This document shows, one piece after another, positions 1 through 10,576 of a DNA stretch of 64,000 bases (its first letter is position 1; each line of letters begins with the position of its first letter). Origin of the DNA: Tritrichomonas musculus (lineage: Eukaryota; Parabasalia; Tritrichomonadida; Tritrichomonadidae); NCBI GenBank assembly GCA_039105265.1, contig JAPFFF010000042.1, forward strand, positions 62,001 through 126,000, given 5' to 3'. The notes under the pieces are model-generated. The model was given only the letters and a program-made list of their open reading frames with translations, did no database searches and was not told the origin of the DNA. A program made the position numbers and the translations under genes.

Positions 1-93
1 TATGCCCACACCCATAATTTAGTTGATGATAAAAGTGTTTTATTTCCTTTTTATTCAATCATAAATGTTATATCGAAACGAGAGAGCTCATAA
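1..93 (+). CDS. Possible tail of an upstream Polinton gene
   Basis: A reading frame is open from the first base to a stop at 91-93 and would encode about 30 residues (..NLVDDKSVLFPFYSIINV..). It overlaps the start of the capsid-like gene by a few codons, and such overlaps are common in this element. It is too short to assign to a family. It may be the end of another structural gene or chance. Confidence 0.2.
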   Translation, partial: YAHTHNLVDDKSVLFPFYSIINVISKRESS

Positions 94-2017
94 TCTTCGT
101 ACTGAAACAGGAAACGTTCTTCATGCATTTGAAGAGATGCGCAACATGATAAATGTCAATGATGGAACACCCTCATTTTCGTTTAGAACTGTTGACTGTC
201 ATGACCAACCAGCTCCATTTCATCAAGGACAGTATTCGCAAATCAGTTTAACACATCCTGACCACTTCGTCAGTGATATTGATAAAGGTTTCTTAACATT
301 TCATGTTAAATTAGATTTATCATTGAACACAGATATGAGCAAATTAAACGAAATCAACGACCCCAACAACTTGTACAAGATGTTTGTTGGTTTCAAATCA
401 TCAAACCAGTTGTTTGACCGTTTAGAGATTCTTCATAATAATGTCAATGTCGGATATCAACAGAATGAATGCATTCGCGAAGGTTTCTTATATTCTTCTG
501 TTAAACCAGAAGCCGAGAAGAAACGCCGCAGATTCGTTCATTCATTGTGGGAAAACATCAGCAACTATTCACAGACACATGCAGGAGCTTATGTAAACTT
601 GAATTCATTTAAGAACACTGGAAGAAGCGAAGTCGAATTTGATTTGAATGTTCCTTTTGATGATTTGCTCTCATTACAGGCATTTGATTTATTCCCTAAT
701 GGAATCATTGGTGATTTATCAATTCGTTTTCAAGTCAGTCCAGCTGGTCTTGTTTGGGCAGTATTAGACCCTTACACAGTTGCTGAAGCAAAAGTATTTC
801 TTGAAGACAATGATTCAATATCGATGGAAGAATTAAACAGACTAAAGGAAATCAAAGCACGAGGACATCTCAAACATCAATTCACACAAATCGGTAATCA
901 AGCTGTCATCCCAGGACCTGGAGACAATCCAGACCCACCAACACCTGAACCAACACCAACGAAATATCAATTGAAGTATGAATTGATAGACCATTACATA
1001 CCAGCTTCAACAAATATTCCTGTTAATGAAACACTCGAAACATTTACATTTATGTTCAGCTATACTGATGAAGAGTTTGAAGAGCTCGGAATTGAAAAGA
1101 CAGATGATAACAAAGCAATTTGCAATAAACATTATCTTAAAGAACATCCAAGTGGAATACCATCATAAAAGCATCCAGCAGGCAATGTTTATATTAATTT
1201 TGTTTCTAAATCTGAAGCCAACAAGTTGATGAGCGCTCATTATTCAAAACAAACAGCAACACTTACTGTTAACCGAATGACAATCATGTCTTGTAAATCT
1301 AATATGCAAGGCTTTGGTGTTTGTGAAGCTACAAGACAAGGAATTGAAGACATTTTAAGACAAGGTTTAATCATTCCTTCACAAAAGGTTGATTATCATG
1401 CTTTCCCAATCGCTCCAGCAGCAAACGGAATCAAATCAACATTGAATATTCCATTAATCAATGCAACCAATTTATCAATCATGTTTCCAAAGCATCATAA
1501 TGATTTGAAGGTCTTTGAAAACCCAGTTTATCAAAACTGTTTCTTGAATATTGGTGGAAAGAACTTCCCAGACGAAAACGTTTCAACCATTGGTGCACGA
1601 TTCTTTGAAAATCAATTGACGGCTGGCGATTTAGATGCAATTACTCTGTCATGCACAAAAAAGTTTGAAGACTCAATGACAATGCCAAAGAATGACCCGA
1701 ATGGTAAACGATACAACAACACAATCAGTGATGCAACATCATTTGTTTTCAACATTCAAACTGAACGAGCGAGTGCAGGATATTGTTATGACGGCTTAGA
1801 TTCAGGTTTCGGAAACGTCCAGATACAAGTCAATGGGTAACTAATATATACAGGAGATGATGATACATATTAAAATGTTGTTGAGCCAGATGGAACAATT
1901 CATCATCCATGCCCGACCCAGTTGTTCATCACTCGCGACACATATTTCCATTTATCTCTTGACGGATTGGTTTACGTTGATGACGAAACGCCAAAAGGAA
2001 GCCAAGCAAATGAATAA
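65..2017 (+). pseudogene. Major capsid-like protein gene of Polinton copy 1 (broken)
   Basis: About 640 codons' worth of capsid-like coding sequence lies directly before the integrase. The protein is beta-strand rich with few charged runs, and size and position fit the double jelly-roll major capsid protein of Polintons. The N-terminal part begins MLYRNERAHNLRTETGN and contains a proline/glutamate-rich linker (about residues 280-300), as often found between jelly-roll strands. The assignment rests on size, composition and context, because no short motif identifies capsid proteins by eye. The gene looks broken, with one or two breaks. A minor capsid protein is the main alternative. Confidence 0.5.
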
Positions 2018-2028
2018 ATAAATTGATT

Positions 2029-2202
2029 TCAATTGAAGGATAAAATTATCCCGTTCTATAGCCCTTTTTATTTTTGTGATTCAACATAATTTGATTGAAT
2101 AAATAAATTGATTTCATTAAATAATCGTCATTAATGACTCAGACCGTCGAGGGGAATGACTCAACCCGTCCTGGTAATGAATGCTTTATTTTTGTGATTC
2201 AA
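2029..2202 (+). promoter_or_regulatory. Leader of integrase gene with duplicated TTTATTTTTGTGATTCAA motif
   Basis: The motif occurs at 2065-2084 and again at 2184-2202, directly before the chosen integrase start. The stretch before the first copy (TCAATTGAAGGATAAAATTA, then CCC) is nearly identical to 10535-10560 and, inverted, to sequence near 11690-11705. It therefore looks like a reused intergenic module of this element. Promoter function is inferred from position and repetition. Confidence 0.5.
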
Positions 2203-3318
2203 ATGGAAGACTACATCGAAGATGCAGCGAGTACACGCAGCTACAAGGAATCAATCAACTATCCTTTCAAATCTAAATACAAATACATCAAAGACACAAG
2301 CATTAAAACTGAGCCATACATACCAGATTACCAATTGAAGACCGTAAAGAAACTATCAAAACCAGACTTCTCATTTGAGCCTCATTGTTGGGAGATGGAT
2401 ATAATGTTTGCATTAAACAAAGCTTATCTTGTTCTTATCAATGTAAACACCAAATACTTAATTGTTGAACCAATTGATTACAAGTCTGTGTTGTATGTAA
2501 TCAAAGCAATTGATAAACTCGTCAATAAAAGGAATATCAGAATTGAAACAATCAAATGTGATGGCGAAAAGGCTTTCATATCAAATACATTCAAAAACTA
2601 TTGCAACAGTGAAGAGCAATATCAATCAAACAAATCGTCGATTAAATTCAAAGCTCCAAACAAAACAATATTAATCATTGATGATTCGCCTTTCACAAAT
2701 GCACATAAATGTGTTGATGCCGTAATCAGAACATTACGAAATGCTTTCGGTCAATCACAACAACGAATGACAAACAATGTATTGATGCAACAAATGGTTG
2801 AATGGTACAATAACACTCCTCATTCATCTCTTCGTTTATTGAATCCTTTATACACATCATTTGAAGAAGAAACAGATGAATACCTTGACAAACGACAATC
2901 AAAATACATTTATCTTACACCTCAACAGATGCAAGACGACCGCGACCTTGAATGGCAATACATAAGAGCCAAATCAATGCAATTGAAAGAGATTCAACAA
3001 AAACAACGATTTAAAGGTCTTCTGTCATACAAGCCAAAAAATATAATACTCATTCACACCGATTACGGAAAAACAGAAAAGAAACATGAAAAGCGAAGAA
3101 GAGTGTTCAATGAACTCGCTGAATTCATTTGCTATGAGTCTGGAAACATTAAATGTAAACTATTAAATCCTTTGCGTCAAACAAACAAAACACTGAAGAA
3201 CAAAGCAATAATAACAGTCCCAATCATGTACACAAAATATGTTTGTTCATCAATAGATGATTTGAATGATGATTATAAAATATTCTTTTTGTCTTATAAA
3301 AAGCAAAATGAAAGCTAA
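2203..3318 (+). CDS. Polinton integrase (DDE, retroviral-type), lineage A
   Basis: The DDE (rve-type) integrase joins element ends to host DNA. The core starts with the aspartate in EMDIMFALNKAYLVLINVNT, continues with the second aspartate in IKCDGEKAF, and ends with the region around DAVIRTLRNAFGQ and VEWYNNTPHSSLR, the usual end of the core in this family. A C-terminal part of about 120 residues probably holds the small beta or chromo-like domain known from Polinton integrases. A longer frame begins at 2134, but I prefer the ATG at 2203: it follows CTTTATTTTTGTGATTCAA, a leader also found at 2065-2084 and like those before other genes here. The next gene overlaps its end by 11 nt. Confidence 0.88.
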   Translation: MEDYIEDAASTRSYKESINYPFKSKYKYIKDTSIKTEPYIPDYQLKTVKKLSKPDFSFEPHCWEMDIMFALNKAYLVLINVNTKYLIVEPIDYKSVLYVIKAIDKLVNKRNIRIETIKCDGEKAFISNTFKNYCNSEEQYQSNKSSIKFKAPNKTILIIDDSPFTNAHKCVDAVIRTLRNAFGQSQQRMTNNVLMQQMVEWYNNTPHSSLRLLNPLYTSFEEETDEYLDKRQSKYIYLTPQQMQDDRDLEWQYIRAKSMQLKEIQQKQRFKGLLSYKPKNIILIHTDYGKTEKKHEKRRRVFNELAEFICYESGNIKCKLLNPLRQTNKTLKNKAIITVPIMYTKYVCSSIDDLNDDYKIFFLSYKKQNES

Positions 3319-3658
3319 ACAAAACACAACTAAACGATACTATCACACACAATCAAAAGATTTTATTCTTCCTGATGATTTCGTTTATAGTCGCAACAAG
3401 AAGTACATTGTTGTTCAGTATTGTGGGGCTGTTGTCAATCAACATATTGTTGGTGATTTGATGGTTCATTCGGATATTGTTGAATTCATGCCTTTCTGCG
3501 ACCATTTCATTATGCTCGCTAACAGAAGACAAACCAAATACAGGAAATATGAGTGTCTGAACAACACAAAAAAAGAATATCATTTATGGTTTACAGACAT
3601 GAAAGGAAACGACATTGAACCTGAATCATTTATATTCAGTTGCTTATTAATTTATTGA
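3308..3658 (+). CDS. Small Polinton protein, about 116 aa, unknown function
   Basis: I do not recognise a family. The protein starts with a basic stretch (MKAKQNTTKRYYHTQSKDF) and becomes beta-strand-like (YIVVQYCGAVVNQHIVGDL), ending in a hydrophobic tail SFIFSCLLIY. An upstream methionine at 3266 exists, but the start at 3308 overlaps the integrase end by only 11 nt. The next gene begins seven bases after its stop, so integrase, this gene and the next look like one compact block. A small capsid component is possible, but nothing in the sequence proves it. Confidence 0.6.
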   Translation: MKAKQNTTKRYYHTQSKDFILPDDFVYSRNKKYIVVQYCGAVVNQHIVGDLMVHSDIVEFMPFCDHFIMLANRRQTKYRKYECLNNTKKEYHLWFTDMKGNDIEPESFIFSCLLIY

Positions 3659-3665
3659 ATTCAAA

Positions 3666-4196
3666 ATGAATAACAATCATTCGCCTCCAGTGTTTGATGC
3701 TTTTTTTGGACCCCCATCATATAAACCACCTGAACACTATCCAAACACACCAAAATTTGTTAACATCACTGAAGGACCACCACCAACATGTGATTATTAT
3801 ATTCCTCGCAAATTCAGAAACATAAGAAGCCCGCCACCAACATTTAAACAACATCCTGCACTCGAAAGACGAGTTCGAATAAGAGAAAAGTTGTTTGAGC
3901 AATTACAAGATGACCCAATATATGAAGTGTACGCCAAAGAAAAACAAAGACAAGTTGAATCAATAAAAGCTAAACAACGAACCAACAGAATCAAATCATC
4001 ATTCATTCAACAACCAAACCCTCCTTCACCGTCAATGATTTGGAATGATTCGAGATATTGGAATCAATTGAGAAACACCGATGAACCACTTGATAAAACT
4101 GAAATCTCTCCGTTTGATGATGATTTGAGTCCAACACGTAGACTCAACACATCCAAACATCGAAGACTAAAACGCAAAATGATTGAACAAAAATAA
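3666..4196 (+). CDS. Proline-rich Polinton protein, 176 aa, unknown function
   Basis: The N-terminal third is rich in proline with repeated PP and SPP patterns (NNNHSPPVFDAFFGPPSYKPP). The middle is a charged likely helix (RRVRIREKLFEQLQDDPIYEVYAKEKQRQVESIKAKQ), and the C-terminus is basic (RLNTSKHRRLKRKMIEQK). No family is recognised. Disorder plus a basic tail would fit a core or scaffolding protein, which is inference. It ends 53 nt before the convergent 854-aa gene. Confidence 0.6.
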   Translation: MNNNHSPPVFDAFFGPPSYKPPEHYPNTPKFVNITEGPPPTCDYYIPRKFRNIRSPPPTFKQHPALERRVRIREKLFEQLQDDPIYEVYAKEKQRQVESIKAKQRTNRIKSSFIQQPNPPSPSMIWNDSRYWNQLRNTDEPLDKTEISPFDDDLSPTRRLNTSKHRRLKRKMIEQK

Positions 4197-4249
4197 AAGC
4201 AATCAACATGCTTCAATGAATATCATTTCATTTATTTTTATTCCTTAAT

Positions 4250-6814
4250 TCAAGCTTCTTCTTGAAATATATCAATATCGAATCTGTTTACATTGCTTAA
4301 TTGGTCTTTCTTCTGTGCATATATTTTTTCCTTATATTCGAGATAGCCACATTGTTGACCATAGATTTTATCAATCAAGTTGTTGATTATTCGATTATAT
4401 TCTTCTTTATTTTCTCTTATCTCTTCTGTTGGTATTTCAGCAGCTAATTGAGTCTTTTCAGCTAGTTTTTGGGCTCTCTGCTTGTCAGTCATACTGACAT
4501 TTATTAAGTATGATAGTATCAATGATTCCGTTGATTGAATGAAAGCAATTGGCATTCCTTCCCAAGCGCTCCTATTAGGATTGAATTCGCCGCTTTCAAA
4601 GTTAATGACCTTTGACAAATTATTGATGAATGTTGTCATTCGCTTACCAATCATTTGATTGTACTTTGATTTGTTGATTTTCTTCCATGCCAACCATTGA
4701 ATGTAATTCATTGGCTGTCCGCCTTTTTCAATCTCTTTCTTGACATTGTCATCAAAGTATATACAAAACAAAACATTTGAAACTGAAAGGTATGAAATGA
4801 TTCTTGTCAATGGTTTGAATTGTGGGAATAATTGCCAGAAGACTTTCCAAACCTTTGCGAAATAGCTTGACCAATATGATGAAGGACTCAATCGTTTGCT
4901 GACTTTTGGCTTTCCTAAACCGAGCTCATTGTGATAATATTCTGTATATTTCTGGATGTCTTTATTTGGATTAATAATATATTCGCCTTTCTCCCAATCT
5001 ACAGAATCCTTTGATTTATTGAATTGTTCATTGAGCCAAACATTGAATGGTTTAGCTTTCCTTTCTTCGGCTGATTTGACAACAGTCTTCCATACTTTCT
5101 TATAAGGAGAAGCAAATACAAGTTTATAGCCGTTTATGACTTGTGGCACTCCTTTCTTATCAACTAATACAATATCATCAATCTTGTCTCCGTTCAGGTC
5201 TGTTATTGCTTCTCCATTTGGGTCCATTCCGTTTGTAGGAAGTAAACGATATTTTTGCTTTCTGTCTTGGTCAAGATGTGTATGACAATATATTGTTGCT
5301 TGGTCTCTGGTTGAGGCAGCAGGAATGTATTTGATTCTATAATTTCCATTGATGATTAAATCAAGAAAGCTTTGTTTATAGAATGTTGTACTCTTGGCGG
5401 GTGATTGAATGTTGAAGTTTGTAAAATCTCTATCAATGTTTTCAAGAACGGTTGGTGCATCTCTGTCCTCGCGCTTGCCTCTTACTGTTGTGGCTTTAGC
5501 TTTTTTAATTAAAGCATTGATTTCATCATCGGATATTTTTTGTGCAAATGGATTTCCAGGTTTAAATATTTTTTGATTGAATTCAACTTTATCACCATCA
5601 ATGAACTTGCCATACTTCTTTGGTTTATTTGCTTGTTGAGCGTATTCAGTAAATGTTTGATTGAGGTCATCACCATCTTCTCTATCGAAAACAAATGACT
5701 GCGAAAAATCGTCTGCGTCTGTCATGACTCTTTTAGATGCTGAAAAATTATTAACAACATCATTTGGTTTCACAAATTGTCCTGGTTTAATTGATGGAGG
5801 TTTCATTGGTTGTATGACATCAGAGCCTTTGATAGGTTTTTTATTAATGATTGTGTCGAACACTCTGAAGAATGATGACAAGCCTGCAATTGATTTTTGT
5901 TCATTGGTGATATCAATGTTTCGCTTCATATTATCTCTGATAGTTTCAAGTGTTTGATGTAATGCATCAACGTTTTTCTTTGCTTGTTCATCAAGTTTAT
6001 TTTGTGGTTTCTTTGCTGCTTCATAATATCTTGGTAGTACATTGAGCCATGGTTGATTATAGCCTAATTGCTTGAGCAATTCAATGTCATCATCTACCAA
6101 ATCATAAGGGGACAGCAACAAGGCTGATAGATTATCTTCATCCTCTTCTTCTAGTTCTGGGAAGTTGAATGATTTTGATGGAAGCGAATCATCTTGTTCC
6201 AAAAAACTTGTATTCATTGATTCATCTGAATCGGTGGGTGTTATGCGTTTTCTTCTTGGTGTTCTTCGTTTGTTGCTGTCAGGTGTTGGTTCATGAATGC
6301 TTGTTCTCTTTCTTCTTCCTTTGGTGGTTTGTGGTGTTTGATTCTTTCTCGGTGGTTTGATGGGTGATGAACGAAAACCATCAGAGCTATAATTTAAATC
6401 ATCGTTGACAACAATATTGAAGTAATTGATGATTGTATCAAGGCTTTTTTTGTCTCTTGTGTACTCTCTTAAACTAAGGAATTGATTGCCTTTACTTTTA
6501 ATACCAGCATTGATTTTGTTCATCAATGAAACAAATCGACGAAACTTGACATTCATTTCGCGAATCTTTCCGACACTTCTTCCTGTATATTCGTTGTTTT
6601 GTATTTGATACAACAAATTAATCAAATCATTGGGGTGTTCTAGCTTGTATGTACTGAGAAACGTCTTCTTAAAATAATCTATTGGGTCTTCTAGTTCATT
6701 ATCATCTTCATCATCAAGTTTAGACACCTCGCTGTCAAATATAGAATCATCATCAATATTGCTCAAATCTAAATCAAAGCTATCAGATGAATTATTTTTG
6801 TCTTGTTTTGACAT
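4250..6814 (-). CDS. Large Polinton protein, 854 aa, probably structural
   Basis: The N-terminus is acidic and serine-rich (DSFDLDLSNIDDDSIFDSE). About residues 150-200 are basic and low-complexity (KPPRKNQTPQTTKGRRKRTS; NKRRTPRRKRITPTDSDES). The rest is a long, mostly helical region without a known enzyme motif. A related gene, judged by the same place next to the fibre gene, the same divergent layout and a similar acidic/basic low-complexity stretch, lies in the second lineage-A copy, where a MULE sits inside it. Size and position next to fibre and capsid genes suggest a virion structural or core protein. The start at 6814 lies only 22 nt from the divergent fibre start, so both must share a very short promoter region. 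Confidence 0.65.
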   Translation of the reverse strand: MSKQDKNNSSDSFDLDLSNIDDDSIFDSEVSKLDDEDDNELEDPIDYFKKTFLSTYKLEHPNDLINLLYQIQNNEYTGRSVGKIREMNVKFRRFVSLMNKINAGIKSKGNQFLSLREYTRDKKSLDTIINYFNIVVNDDLNYSSDGFRSSPIKPPRKNQTPQTTKGRRKRTSIHEPTPDSNKRRTPRRKRITPTDSDESMNTSFLEQDDSLPSKSFNFPELEEEDEDNLSALLLSPYDLVDDDIELLKQLGYNQPWLNVLPRYYEAAKKPQNKLDEQAKKNVDALHQTLETIRDNMKRNIDITNEQKSIAGLSSFFRVFDTIINKKPIKGSDVIQPMKPPSIKPGQFVKPNDVVNNFSASKRVMTDADDFSQSFVFDREDGDDLNQTFTEYAQQANKPKKYGKFIDGDKVEFNQKIFKPGNPFAQKISDDEINALIKKAKATTVRGKREDRDAPTVLENIDRDFTNFNIQSPAKSTTFYKQSFLDLIINGNYRIKYIPAASTRDQATIYCHTHLDQDRKQKYRLLPTNGMDPNGEAITDLNGDKIDDIVLVDKKGVPQVINGYKLVFASPYKKVWKTVVKSAEERKAKPFNVWLNEQFNKSKDSVDWEKGEYIINPNKDIQKYTEYYHNELGLGKPKVSKRLSPSSYWSSYFAKVWKVFWQLFPQFKPLTRIISYLSVSNVLFCIYFDDNVKKEIEKGGQPMNYIQWLAWKKINKSKYNQMIGKRMTTFINNLSKVINFESGEFNPNRSAWEGMPIAFIQSTESLILSYLINVSMTDKQRAQKLAEKTQLAAEIPTEEIRENKEEYNRIINNLIDKIYGQQCGYLEYKEKIYAQKKDQLSNVNRFDIDIFQEEA

Positions 6815-6836
6815 TGTTTAGTTTCTAATAAATTGA

Positions 6837-9800
6837 ATGTTTACGATTGAGCAGAGCGGGCACATAACAAAAACAAATACTATTGACGGATTAATCAACG
6901 AATATATTAAAAGATATGTCGACAATTATGTTATCAAAGGTGATTCATCGAATGGAAACGTAGGAGGTTCAAACGGTCATGGAATCACAGAGGAACAATT
7001 GAATGAAGCTGTTAATGGCTTGCGTGATTATGTTATCAACAATTATGCTTTATCAACTGATATTCCTGATGACTTGATTAATGAAGAATCGTTGACGACA
7101 AAAATAAATGAAGCATTGAAAGGATATGCATTGAAGACGGATATACCAGAACCTGTTGATTTGACAGCGTATTATACCAGGACACAAGCTGATGAGAAGT
7201 TTGTCGATGAGGATGAATTGACTTATGAATTGGATAAGTATGAAACGAAAACAGTCGCTGAAGGCAAATATATTTCAAAAGGCAATGTCATAAATGATAT
7301 TCCATTACAAGCTGGAGGAGAGAATATTGATTTTAAATGCAATGGTCCATATTTGTCTCAATTTCTCAATCAAAATTGTGATAAATTATTAGCAGACCTC
7401 ATACGCTATGGATTTTATATTGAATGTGGAAATTATGAGACTGGAAATTATGAGACTGGAAATTATGAGACTGGAAATTATGTCTTTGATAGACACGATG
7501 GAACCTATTATAGATTCGGACATGAAACAAATAAATCATCAATAATTTATCTCATGATAGACTATAATGATTATAGAGTTGTTCCGAGCGGATCTTACGA
7601 ACCTCCGAAAAATGTCTCTGTTGTCAGGCTCAATACTCCTGATGTGTCTATCGCAACAACAAAAACTCTCAAAGAATTTGTTTCAAGAGATGATATATTA
7701 TCAAACGAATATTTGACTCAAGAATTATCAATAGCTACAAAATTCGTAAACGGAACAACCAATGATGAGGATAAAAGAACTTATATCACAAATGTGGACG
7801 CCAATTTATGCGACATATTAAAGAAATCGCCAATTTTTGTGAAAGGCTCTTGTAATAATGAAGGCATTTCAGGAGAATATCTGTATGATAAAGAAAACGA
7901 AGGATATTTTTATTTCAAGAACGGCGAAAATTCTTTTTCCTTTTATCATTACAATTGCGATGGAACAATCAGATGTAATGATAGCTTTGTTGTCGATTTA
8001 GAATCAGTACGCTATTTATACAAGCCTGACGTTTATGATGAATATTGTATACCAAATATGAATTACATAACAAATAATTATGTATTGAAGACGGATGTCC
8101 CAGAAGTACTCAACAATAGCGAGTTGCAATTGAACCCAAAGGAACAATTACCAGAAGAAGTTTACCAGAAATTGATGGCTGATGATGTTAAACCTTTATC
8201 AACTAAAGCATCAACGTGTTTAGCAAGTATGGCAGCTCAGGAAGGTCTTTAGGCGGCTTTGGATTCTTGTGCCAGACGATATGTTCCAAAAGAAGACCTC
8301 CCAGAGATTATTGAGGGTCAAACAACTATTCAATTCGAAATCGTCAATAATACCATTTCCTGATTTGGATTACGACACATATCATGAAATGATTGAGCAA
8401 TATGGGTTGGATATTGTTTAATCTGACAGTTTCTATACGGGTCATTATGTTCATGTAGATTATTCGTACAATGACGATAAACCCTCTCAGATAATGCGTA
8501 TCGAAGGAAATGATTCAAGTCTTTGGTTTTTTTATGACAGCCATGAATTAATAAATCCAGGAACAGGTGAATCACCAGAAGTTTTATTGTGTTCGATTAC
8601 CAAAACTATCGAACCAACAGACAGAAACGCTTATTCGTCAAGATATGTGTCGAATATTTTTGCTTTGAAGACGGATATACCAGAACCTGTTGACTTGACA
8701 CCATATTATACTAGCACACAAGCTGATGAGAAGTTTGTTGATGAAGATGAATTGGCTTATGAATTGGATAAGTATGCATTGAAAACAGAAATCCCAACAA
8801 TTCCAACTGATTTGATTAATGAATCTGCGTTGAGTACTGCGTTGTATGGCACTGAATTGAATATTGAATATCCATATAAGGTATATGACAGTGCATATAT
8901 TAAACCTAAGCAATCCAATGCTGAAGTTCATTTGATATTTGATGTCAATTGGGGAGATAATCAAGCTGATGATATTATGCATATTGATGTAATATTTAAA
9001 CCAACTGGCTCTACTAACACTTATGATAGAATGGACAGGCTTGATAGCAATGGTAAACGCATTGATTCAATAATATGGCGTCATGATGATGGACAAATTG
9101 TATATACATCATATATTGCAGCACATAGGAATAATAATCCAATAGCATACAATTTCATTAGAGCTCAAATCGAATCGCCATTCAGTAAAACCGCAAATGT
9201 TGTTGATGAAAGTCCAGAACGAATCGCAATTCAATGTACACAGAATGATAGCGGTTGTGTAGTCCCGAATGAATATATACGAAGGGTATTAACAACCAAA
9301 AATATTATTGTGAAATTCAAACGAAATGCTGATGATGCATCATATGAAGAAGCTGAATATACGTATTCTGGACGAAAAAGTGGAAATATCATATACAAAT
9401 CAACAAGTATTGAGTCAAGCGAATCAATAGATATTCGTGTAGCTACACGTATTGTTTCATTGAGAGCCGCGGATGATACATTGAATAATATTTATGATGC
9501 ATCTATCACATTAATCAGCAACCAACCTGTGAATGATGATATGATTGCTTCTGTGAAATATGTAAATGAAAACTTTGCTTTGAAGTCAAACGTCATAACA
9601 GAAGAACAACTAATAAAAAAATGTGCAATTGATTGCGGTCCAATCGATGCGGGGTCCTCGGATATAGCAATTCATTATCTAAAACTCGAAAACAATGTCA
9701 TCAAAATGGAATATATAGTAGGCGATTATGCGCTATGTTATGAAATAAGAATATTATTCTATGATACAGCTGCAAATCCTCATAACATTGTTCTTGTATT

Positions 9801-10464
9801 ACATCAAAGAACTTTGTATTTCGACAATTTCAAATTCCCATTCTATATTGAAGACACTGTTGATATAACATCAGGAAGACCCCTGACATATAATTTCCCA
9901 ATATTTGAATATTCTTGGACAACTACTCAGGAATTATTAGATGCTAAACAAATATATGCAAGGCAAATCATGTCCCGAGGTTATTTATCAACATTCAAGG
10001 CTGCTATTTACGGTGCACAATCAAACACAACAATCACACATTACTCTCCGATTGAATCATCAATGAACTCTGTTAATGATTTCGTTGTTGGTTCTCCTGT
10101 GTATATGACAGGAAAGGTTTACAAACATGTTGATGATGAATGGAAACCATCAACAGCTGATGATACAACTGATTGTATTTGTAGTGTAAAGACATCAGGA
10201 ACATGGAAAGAATATGTCGGCATATGTGTCAGAATCGATGACAAAAATAAATGTATCACATTCGCAAGTCATGGCGATTATCTTGTGAAAGTCAACGATT
10301 CATCGTGTTATGGTATCGGGGATGAGGTGTTTATCGATAATGAAGACAATAAGCTGAAAGTTATGTCAGGAGAGACAGCAATAACATCAAAAATAAAACG
10401 TATGACTGTTGGAATCATTACAAGCATCATCGATGAAAGAACATTGGCTGTATTCAAAGAGTAA
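6837..10464 (+). pseudogene. Fibre-like protein gene of Polinton copy 1 (broken)
   Basis: The product resembles phage and adenovirus fibres in plan. It has a short N-terminal peptide (MFTIEQSGHITKTNTIDG) that is also found in the second copy (MFSIEQSGFSIKAATINE). A shaft follows with repeated phrases such as YALKTDIPEPVDLTAYYT and QADEKFVDEDELTYELDKY. The C-terminal beta-rich head (VYMTGKVY, GTWKEYVGICVRID, SHGDYLVKVNDSSCYGIGD) recalls small phage decoration or fibre domains. A 15-bp unit repeats about 3.5 times at 7428-7482, coding GNYET repeats. The name fibre is inferred from architecture only. The gene looks broken, about two or three breaks, and most of it is still readable. Confidence 0.6.
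7428..7482 (+). repeat. 15-bp in-frame tandem repeat in fibre gene
   Basis: The unit GGAAATTATGAGACT is repeated with little or no change about 3.5 times and codes for GNYET repeats. The near-identity of the units points to recent slippage expansion within the shaft or head region of the fibre gene. Confidence 0.85.
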
Positions 10465-10467
10465 ATC

Positions 10468-10560
10468 AATCAATTGATTTCCATTCATGAACAGCATTTG
10501 AGGGCTTCATTTTAGCCTTTTATTTTTGATTTCAATTGAAGGATAAAATTATCCCGTTTG
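10468..10560 (+). repeat. Intergenic module, left arm of inverted repeat around the 352-aa gene
   Basis: The sequence runs from ATTGATTTCCATTCATGAAC through GCATTTGAGGGCTTCATTTT and CCTTTTATTTTTGATTTCAA to GGATAAAATTATCCC. Its reverse complement recurs at about 11690-11770, on the other side of the 352-aa gene. A shorter relative without the first part lies at 2029-2070. The module contains a TTTTATTTTT motif and may serve as paired promoter or transcript-end signals. That role is inferred. Confidence 0.7.
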
Positions 10561-10576
10561 ATAGCCCTTTTTCATA

